A DNA stretch of 64,000 nt, from NCBI GenBank assembly GCA_963848355.1, contig CAWKDG010000012.1, positions 1,054,001 through 1,118,000 on the forward strand. Reading direction: 5' to 3'. This stretch comes from CAWKDG01 sp963848355 (GTDB taxonomy: Bacteria > Actinomycetota > Acidimicrobiia > Acidimicrobiales > UBA8190). The first letter of the stretch is position 1; each line of letters opens with the position of its first letter. Under the pieces are notes generated by a model. That model did not search any database. It saw nothing but the letters and a program-made list of their open reading frames with translations, and had not been told where the DNA came from. Shown piece after piece: positions 58,976 through 64,000 of this stretch. The translations under genes were made by a program, and so were the position numbers.

Positions 58976-59032
58976 GGCCCGGCACCACCATCGGCCCCAC
59001 GGCCCCGACGGCGCACCGGGCGGCGGCGGTGA

Positions 59033-59542
59033 TCAGGGCCGGCTCACGAACTGCACCGGGACGCTGGCCGAAACAGACGGCGGGACGGCGGGGAACGGGC
59101 TGAACCAGACCGTGCCCGTCCCGGCGCAGGGCAGTGTCAGCGCGGTCGACAGAAGCCGCGGCTTGTCGTACCGGACGAAGGTGGGGGTCTTGGGCGTCCG
59201 GGCGTCGGATCGGGCCGGCGGCGGGGTGTGGAAGAAGACCCCGATTTCCGAGCCGTCGCCGGTATAACCGAGCGAGCCCGGTGCCGGGGTGGGCGGGAAG
59301 AGCTGGTGGACGGCCAGGGTTTGGCCACGCACGGGGTGACCGGTCTGCCCGGGGGACAGCGGCCCGGCACAGGCCATCCTGATCGTGATCGGGTCGGCCG
59401 TGTTCCCGTCCGTGCCGTTGATGACACCGGTGAAGTACTGCTCCGGAGCCACCTTACCGATGGCACCGACGGGCGCCGCCACCGCCGCCGTGGCCACCAG
59501 AACGAGGACCACAGCACCTGTCGCCCGGTACAGATTCCGCAT
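59033..59542 (-). CDS. Small secreted protein of unknown function
   Basis: A 169-residue exported protein: signal peptide MRNLYRATGAVVLVLVATAA with cleavage after APVGA. The mature part has TDPITIRMACAGP and a second Cys in LTLPCAGTGT, likely a disulfide, and several Pro-rich loops; beta-rich, Ig-like in appearance. The ATG at 59542 is chosen at the start of the signal; an in-frame start at 59695 would add 51 Gly/Arg-rich residues. No function can be assigned. Confidence 0.7.
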   Translation of the reverse strand: MRNLYRATGAVVLVLVATAAVAAPVGAIGKVAPEQYFTGVINGTDGNTADPITIRMACAGPLSPGQTGHPVRGQTLAVHQLFPPTPAPGSLGYTGDGSEIGVFFHTPPPARSDARTPKTPTFVRYDKPRLLSTALTLPCAGTGTVWFSPFPAVPPSVSASVPVQFVSRP

Positions 59543-59780
59543 CTCCGCCCCACCCCCCCCGTCGGCCCTTTCCCATGGTGCGACCTGCGGGTGGCGCTCG
59601 TCAAGATCCCCCGTCGGACCCACGGCAGGGGCTCCTCGGCAACGGAGGTACCCTCCGCGCGTCGGTGAATCGGATCCTGGATGCGGTAACCTCATGGTGT
59701 CGCCCTAGACCTCGGTGACCCACTGAGACCCTGGCGGTGTCGCGGACATCGCGGCCCGCAGGGTTGAGAAAGGGACACCC

Positions 59781-60764
59781 ATGTCGGGACTCGCCACGGC
59801 CCCCCCGGTCGCACCGCCGGCCGTCCACCATCAGATCGAGCCCATCGACGTCGCGGCTTCCCCGCCGCCGGCGTCGGAGTGGACGGCGGGACGGGTGGTG
59901 ACACTCCTGCTCGTAGCCGGTCCCGTCGTCGCGCTCGCCCTCCTCCTCCCCTTCGGATGGGGTCGGATCATCAATACGGGGGACGTGGTCATCGCCGCCG
60001 TCATGTATCTCGTCACCGGTTTGGGGGTGGCGGTCGGACTCCACCGGCTCTTCGCCCATCGCAGCTTCAAGGCGAACCGGGTTCTGAAGGTGGTCCTCGC
60101 CGTGGCCGGATCGATGGCCCTCGAAGGGTCGATCATCAGTTGGGTGGCCATTCATCGTCGCCACCACATGTTCAGCGACCAACCGGGTGATCCCCATTCG
60201 CCCCATCGCTTCGGTCACGGACCCGTCGGGACTTTGAAGGGTTTCGTCTGGGCCCATGTCGGTTGGCTCTTCGCCAGCGATCCCACCGACCCGAAGCGAT
60301 TCGCCCCCGATCTCCGCCGTGACCACGACGTCGTCGTCGTCGACCGGCTCTTCCCCGTTCTGGCCGTCACCTCTCTGGCCGTCCCGTTCGCCCTCGGGTG
60401 GTTGCTGTTCGGCACCCTGGCCGGAGCGCTCACCGCATTCCTGTGGGCCGGCCTGGTGCGCATGGCCGTCCTGCACCACGTCACCTGGAGCATCAACTCC
60501 GTCTGTCACCTCACCGGTCGCAGGCCCTTCACCACATCCGACCAGAGCACCAATTTCGCTCCCCTGGCCCTGGTGTCGTTCGGCGAGAGCTGGCACAACT
60601 TTCACCACAGCGCGCCGGCGTCGGCCCGCCACGGTGCGCTGCCTCACCAGATCGACATCGGCGCCCGACTGATCCGTCTCTTCGAACAGGCAGGCTGGGC
60701 CACCAAGGTCCGCTGGCCCACACCGGCCCAGATCGAAGCCCTCACGGCGCACGAGGGTGCATGA
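59781..60764 (+). CDS. Acyl-CoA/acyl-lipid delta-9-type fatty acid desaturase
   Basis: A 327-residue membrane di-iron desaturase that introduces a double bond into saturated acyl chains. The three histidine boxes are complete: HRLFAH (about 87), HRRHH (about 125) and WHNFHHS (about 276), plus HHVTWSINSVCH. Four membrane helices flank them. Length and box spacing match stearoyl-CoA-type desaturases. It likely adjusts membrane fluidity. The AGAAAGGG stretch 6-13 bases upstream serves as ribosome-binding site. Confidence 0.92.
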   Translation: MSGLATAPPVAPPAVHHQIEPIDVAASPPPASEWTAGRVVTLLLVAGPVVALALLLPFGWGRIINTGDVVIAAVMYLVTGLGVAVGLHRLFAHRSFKANRVLKVVLAVAGSMALEGSIISWVAIHRRHHMFSDQPGDPHSPHRFGHGPVGTLKGFVWAHVGWLFASDPTDPKRFAPDLRRDHDVVVVDRLFPVLAVTSLAVPFALGWLLFGTLAGALTAFLWAGLVRMAVLHHVTWSINSVCHLTGRRPFTTSDQSTNFAPLALVSFGESWHNFHHSAPASARHGALPHQIDIGARLIRLFEQAGWATKVRWPTPAQIEALTAHEGA

Positions 60765-60803
60765 CGAAAGGCGCAGTCCCGGGGCGATGTTCGCAATCAC
60801 GAC

Positions 60804-60809
60804 TACGTT
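60804..60809 (+). promoter_or_regulatory. -10 box for a leaderless transcript of the DUF6629 gene
   Basis: TACGTT lies exactly 6 bases before the GTG start at 60816 and no ribosome-binding site is present, the standard layout of a leaderless actinobacterial promoter. No clear -35 box. Confidence 0.45.
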
Positions 60810-60815
60810 GCTCGC

Positions 60816-61478
60816 GTGTGCTTCTCTCCGCAAGGTGACCTGGCCGGTGGTCTCGTGGTCACCACCATCGGCATCGATGCATGCCGGCATCTACGCGGCC
60901 GCAGCAACTACCTGCTGTTAGCGGCGACGCCTCTCGTGCTCGGCGCCCACCAGATCGACGAGTCGTTGGTGTGGTGGGGCCTCCAGGGACATGTCCCGCA
61001 TCTGGCCGGCCGCATCGCCATGTGGATCTATCTGGTGATCGCCTTCGTCGTCGTACCGATCCTGGTGCCTCTCGCCATCCTCAGGCTCCAGCCCACCGCC
61101 CGTCGACAACTGGTGATCGCTCCGTTCGTGGTGCTGGGAGCGGCCGTCGCCGCCGATCTCCTGGCGACGATGCTGCGGGGTCCCGTCACGGTCAAACTCG
61201 GGTCCTACCATCTCGCCTACAGCATCGGCCTCGAGCACGGGCTGGTGGTCATCGGCCTCTACATCGTGGCCACCTGTGGATCGCTGCTGTTCTCGGGCTA
61301 CCGGCACATCCTCATCTTCGGTCTGGCCAACGTCGTGGCCGTCGCCATCCTGGCCCGGCTCACAGCCGACGGGTTCGCGTCGCTGTGGTGCTTCTATGCG
61401 GCCCTGGCCAGCGGGGCCATCTCGCTCCACATGCGCTTCGCCAAACCCCACCGGGCCAATCCCTACGCCCTGACGTGA
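60816..61478 (+). CDS. DUF6629 family membrane protein
   Basis: A 220-residue protein with about six or seven membrane helices and the characteristic N-terminus MCFSPQGDLAGGLVV, followed by PLVLGAHQIDESLVWWGL. These match the actinobacterial family of unknown function DUF6629. His and Glu/Asp residues within helix 2 (HQIDE) are conserved-looking and could bind a metal or haem, but this is a guess. GTG start supported by the -10 box at a 6-base distance. Confidence 0.8.
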   Translation: MCFSPQGDLAGGLVVTTIGIDACRHLRGRSNYLLLAATPLVLGAHQIDESLVWWGLQGHVPHLAGRIAMWIYLVIAFVVVPILVPLAILRLQPTARRQLVIAPFVVLGAAVAADLLATMLRGPVTVKLGSYHLAYSIGLEHGLVVIGLYIVATCGSLLFSGYRHILIFGLANVVAVAILARLTADGFASLWCFYAALASGAISLHMRFAKPHRANPYALT

Positions 61479-61485
61479 GGGTGCT

Positions 61486-62760
61486 TCACGGCGTCAACGT
61501 CGTCGATGAAGCGGAACGTCCCCGTCCGGCACCGGCGGTGACGGTGGTGGCGCCGCCGCTGACGCCAGCGGAGGACGAGGCGTTGGTGGCGTCGAGGCAC
61601 TCGGTGGCCGTGTCGTTGTCGGTCACGACTTTGTAATTCTCATCACCGTTGTACTGGTCGAGCAGGCAGTACCAGCCCGGTGATCCCGGACTGATGGTCA
61701 CGTCTGTCACCGAGCGGTCACCGGATTCGGGACTCAGGCCCGCCGTGGCGCCGGCGACGACGTTCGCCGCGGTACAGGGCGTGGCGCTCGATGTGGGCCC
61801 GCAGACGTCGAACGTGACGCTGCCGGTCGGGGATCCGGCGGTGGAGTTTCCGGTCACCGTGGCGGTGTCCACATCGGTGTCCTGGTAGGGGATGCTCTGA
61901 CTACTGAGCGACGACTTGAGCGTCGGAGTAGCGGAGCCGGTGCCGCTCCCGGTGACGTCGAGGCACTCGGTGGCGGTGTCGTTGTCGGTCACGACCTTGT
62001 AATTCGCATCGCCGTTGTACTGGTCGAAGAAGCAGTACCAGCCGGGTGAACCGGGATTCACCGTCACCGCCGTAGTGGAGCGATCACCGGACTCGGATTC
62101 CAACTCCACCGTGGCGGTGGCGACGGCATCGGCCGCCGCGCAAGGCGTTGCACTCGACGTGGGCCCACAGACGTCGAAGGTCACGCTGCCCGTGGGGGAT
62201 CCGGCGGTGGAGTTTCCGGTCAGGACGGCGGTGTCGACGGCGGAGTCACCGTAGGGGATGCTCGAGCTACTGAGCGACGACTTGATCGTCGGGGTGTCGT
62301 GCCCGGTGCCACCGTTGGTGACGTCGAAGCACTCGGTACCGGTGTTGTTATCGCTGGCCGCCTTGTACTTCGCGTCGCCGCTGTACCTGTCGAGCAGGCA
62401 GAACCAGCCCGTTGCACCGGGGTCGACGGTGACGGTGGCGGTGGAGCGGTGGCGCGCCTCGGTGCTCAGCGTGACGGTGGCCGAGCCCCCGTTCGGGGAC
62501 GTGCACGGTGTGGCGGAGGACGTCGGTCCGCACACGGAGAAGGTGACGGTTCCGGTGGGAGAGCCCTTGGCTGCCTTGCCCACGACGGTGGCGGTGTCAT
62601 TGACGGTGTCGCCATAAGGAATGCTCGTGCTGCTGAGCGACGACGAGACGGTCGGCTTCGGCTTCTGCGTTCCCTTGGCCCAACCGACGCCGGCCGTGCT
62701 TCCCACCACCAGTGCGACCACCAGGGCGGCCGCCGCGCCATATGAAGAGTAACGATGCAT
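61486..62760 (-). CDS. Secreted protein with three Ig-like repeats
   Basis: A 424-residue exported protein: signal peptide MHRYSSYGAAAALVVALVVG, then three tandem domains of about 121 residues, each running from SSLSSxSIPYGDT through GSPTGSVTFDVCGPTSSATP to SPGWYCLLDQYNGDxNYKVV and TECLD. Each has three or four cysteines, so disulfide-stabilised Ig-like (Big_5/HYR-type) surface modules are likely. A short Ser/Gly/Thr tail follows. The ATG at 62760 has GGGGA about 9 bases upstream; the in-frame ATG at 62829 would precede the palindromic leader. Adhesion or surface layer are possible roles. Confidence 0.78.
   Translation of the reverse strand: MHRYSSYGAAAALVVALVVGSTAGVGWAKGTQKPKPTVSSSLSSTSIPYGDTVNDTATVVGKAAKGSPTGTVTFSVCGPTSSATPCTSPNGGSATVTLSTEARHRSTATVTVDPGATGWFCLLDRYSGDAKYKAASDNNTGTECFDVTNGGTGHDTPTIKSSLSSSSIPYGDSAVDTAVLTGNSTAGSPTGSVTFDVCGPTSSATPCAAADAVATATVELESESGDRSTTAVTVNPGSPGWYCFFDQYNGDANYKVVTDNDTATECLDVTGSGTGSATPTLKSSLSSQSIPYQDTDVDTATVTGNSTAGSPTGSVTFDVCGPTSSATPCTAANVVAGATAGLSPESGDRSVTDVTISPGSPGWYCLLDQYNGDENYKVVTDNDTATECLDATNASSSAGVSGGATTVTAGAGRGRSASSTTLTP
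61570..62660 (-). repeat. Three tandem 363-366 bp repeats inside the Ig-repeat gene
   Basis: The anchor CTGAGCGACGAC appears at 61904, 62270 and 62633, i.e. at intervals of 366 and 363 bases. The first two units (about 61600-61930 and 61966-62296) are almost identical over long stretches, such as the segment encoding GSPTGSVTFDVCGPTSSATP; the third is more diverged. Recent duplication of the C-terminal unit is likely. Confidence 0.8.
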
Positions 62761-62778
62761 AAGTGATTCCCCATTTCG

Positions 62779-62796
62779 GCCGACAGAACTGTCGGC
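62779..62796. promoter_or_regulatory. 18-bp palindrome in the leader of the Ig-repeat gene
   Basis: GCCGACAG-AA-CTGTCGGC, a perfect 8-bp inverted repeat 19-36 bases before the ATG at 62760. A second inverted repeat, GTGCT-ATTC-AGCAC (minus strand, about 62808-62821), lies just upstream. They could be an operator or a leader hairpin. Confidence 0.45.
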
Positions 62797-63050
62797 ATAG
62801 GTACGCGTGCTGAATAGCACGTCATGCACTTCCCGCTTCTCACACGTTACCCGTCGGTGCCACGCTTTAAACCGATCATCGGGTCTTCGCCTCGCGCGTC
62901 ACGCGGGTGCGTGAGCGTTCGGGTCGTCACCCTCAGTCCCATTACCCTGGCACCGGCGTTAGTGCCCGCCGTCCGATCGCACGTCGGCGGGTTCGAAGAT
63001 ATCGGAAAGAAATTCCCCGCCCACCGCCCGAAGGCGCCGCCTTTGACGCG

Positions 63051-63347
63051 TCACCTCACGAGGAGGGTCTTGCGTTGGTACTTCACGCCCTGCAGACGAC
63101 GGACGATCTCCTCCACACTGAGGTCGTCACGCTTACGCAGACGCAGGGACAGAGCATCGAGCCGTTCCAACTCGCGACTGCGCAATCGTTCCTGTTCGGC
63201 CCGGGGTCGCAGCCGGAGGGCCCGATTGAACGACGCGTTGGCGGCGCCGGCACTGTCGAGGTCGAGGATCCTGGCCACACCACTGAAAGGCCTGCCCTGG
63301 TCGCGCAGGATGAGGGCCTGGTCGTCACGATCGGTGTCCGTGCTCAT
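63051..63347 (-). CDS. Small hypothetical protein (98 residues), probable DNA-binding helix bundle
   Basis: Predicted all-helical and highly charged. The first half, DDQALILRDQGRPFSGVARI through ANASFNRALRLRP, has the look of a helix-turn-helix of the resolvase/MerR type (RDQGRPFSGVARIL as turn and recognition helix); the second half is a long basic-acidic helix (RAEQERLRSRELERLDALSL). AGGAGGAG and GAGGAA lie just before the ATG. I do not recognise the family. It stands alone, with 398 bases upstream in its own direction. Confidence 0.6.
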   Translation of the reverse strand: MSTDTDRDDQALILRDQGRPFSGVARILDLDSAGAANASFNRALRLRPRAEQERLRSRELERLDALSLRLRKRDDLSVEEIVRRLQGVKYQRKTLLVR

Positions 63348-63745
63348 CGTTCCTCAGCTCCTCCTGTTACCGGCGGCCTATTTTCCCCGGCGCCAGGCGC
63401 TGGGGCGCGCCGTTTCACGACCATTCGGATGTGTTCAAGAGAGCTCAACAGACGTGACGCGCACGACGATGCGGTCTCAGAAGACGGTGACGACCCGAAG
63501 TGTCTGGTGGACCTGATCCACCGTTCGGTGCTGTCGGCCATGACGTTGCTCTTCTCTCCACGCTCCACCTCTTGCGGGAGACCCGGGCAACCAGCAACGA
63601 CACACGTTCTGCGTGATTTCAGCCGTGCACTGGCATTAAGGGTACCACCTGCGCGGTAGCTGCACCCTGTGTCGATGTCGTTATCTCGATCCCGGCTTCG
63701 ATCTTCCTCCGCCCCACGGCGGGGACGGTGGGGCAGAATCAGGAC
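63348..63745. other. Intergenic region, 398 bases
   Basis: No supported gene; open frames here have no start signals and atypical composition. The last 20 bases before 63746 contain CAGAAT six bases before the GTG of the next gene, a weak -10-like box. No RNA structure stands out. Confidence 0.4.
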
Positions 63746-64000
63746 GTGTCCGCGTCACAACCGACCATTCTGGCGACGAGCATCGGTTTTCAATCCGATG
63801 GTCCCGACATGTGGAACCTGCGGCCCGGCCCGGCGTACTCATTGGCCGCCACGTTGGCGGGAGCGGGCCGGCATCCGAGGCTGTGCATCATCGGCACCGC
63901 GGGAGGCGACAATCCGGCGTGGCTGTCGGCGCTGCACCATGCCTTCTCGAAGCTCGACATGGTCGTGTCCCATCTCGACCTCTTCCCCATGCCCAACGTC
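63746..64000 (+). CDS. Peptidase E (S51)-like protein, N-terminal part (cut by window end)
   Basis: The first 85 codons of a gene that runs out of the window. The beginning TILATSIGFQSDGPDMWNLR and RHPRLCIIGTAGGDNPAW resemble the dinucleotide-fold N-terminus of peptidase E/cyanophycinase-type S51 hydrolases; the catalytic Ser lies beyond the window, so activity cannot be judged. The GTG start is placed by the reading frame and the CAGAAT-N6 box in front of it, with CAGGAC as an alternative weak ribosome-binding site. Confidence 0.6.
   Translation, partial: MSASQPTILATSIGFQSDGPDMWNLRPGPAYSLAATLAGAGRHPRLCIIGTAGGDNPAWLSALHHAFSKLDMVVSHLDLFPMPNV

Noticed and set aside
1..64000. Mobile elements, prophage genes, toxin-antitoxin pairs or restriction systems.
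   Set aside because: No transposase, integrase, terminal inverted repeats, phage structural genes or defence-gene signatures were found on reading both strands.

Overview
The window is a GC-rich (about two thirds G+C), densely packed bacterial chromosome segment. Codon use biased to G/C in third positions, frequent GTG/TTG starts, 1-4 bp stop/start overlaps (ATGA, GTGA), promoters of the form TANNNT placed directly before a start codon (leaderless transcripts), an actinobacterial-type xylose isomerase, SARP/BTAD regulators and DUF6629 all point to a high-GC actinobacterium. The mix of c-di-GMP enzymes, S53 peptidases and secreted repeat proteins would fit the Acidimicrobiia, but that lineage call is inference. 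No rRNA, tRNA, CRISPR array, transposase or integrase was found.

Layout. 1-3.6 kb: tail of a GNAT acetyltransferase, then a metY-metX-nitronate monooxygenase operon (minus). 3.8-5.9 kb: a 21-residue leader peptide overlapping a two-component sensor kinase and LuxR-type regulator. 6-9 kb: two secreted proteins of unknown function. 9-12.5 kb: a helicase-nuclease of the UvrD/RecB class. 12.5-20.2 kb (minus): two HD-GYP proteins with Ser/Thr-rich or fibronectin-III tails, an HhH-like protein, an alpha/beta hydrolase and a GGDEF-EAL protein. 20.6-27.7 kb (plus): a tiny secreted peptide, a sedolisin, and a four-gene exopolysaccharide locus resembling PelF/PelG. 27.7-33 kb (minus): a CAP/TIG/repeat surface protein and a pair of lipoproteins, one a PQQ-type propeller. 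33-43.2 kb (minus): GGDEF protein, class III cyclase, BBE-type flavoprotein, SARP-AAA regulator, alkylsulfatase-like metallo-hydrolase, sulfotransferase and SDR, most of it probably one operon. 43.2-50.1 kb: VOC protein, xylB-xylA, an HpaI-type aldolase with a 2-hydroxyacid dehydrogenase, an SDR and an orphan ketol-acid reductoisomerase homologue. 50.3-55.3 kb: PAS-GGDEF-EAL protein, alanine dehydrogenase, second sedolisin. 55.4-64 kb: a wrecked phosphoesterase gene, alpha-L-fucosidase, cupin, secreted proteins, acyl desaturase, DUF6629 membrane protein, an Ig-repeat protein and the start of a peptidase E-like gene.

How it fits together. Five c-di-GMP synthesis/degradation proteins lie within 40 kb, two HD-GYP and one GGDEF-EAL directly beside the Pel-like polysaccharide genes and the secreted/surface proteins. 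This suggests an envelope and biofilm-matrix region under second-messenger control (inference). The xyl block and the aldolase/dehydrogenase pair are divergently arranged around a palindromic operator and look like a sugar or sugar-acid catabolic unit.

Four genes need frame corrections to read through: the PelF-like transferase (1), SARP regulator (2), sulfotransferase (1) and phosphoesterase (6). The first three involve G/C runs or a single base and may be sequencing errors; the phosphoesterase looks like a real pseudogene or a badly sequenced patch.
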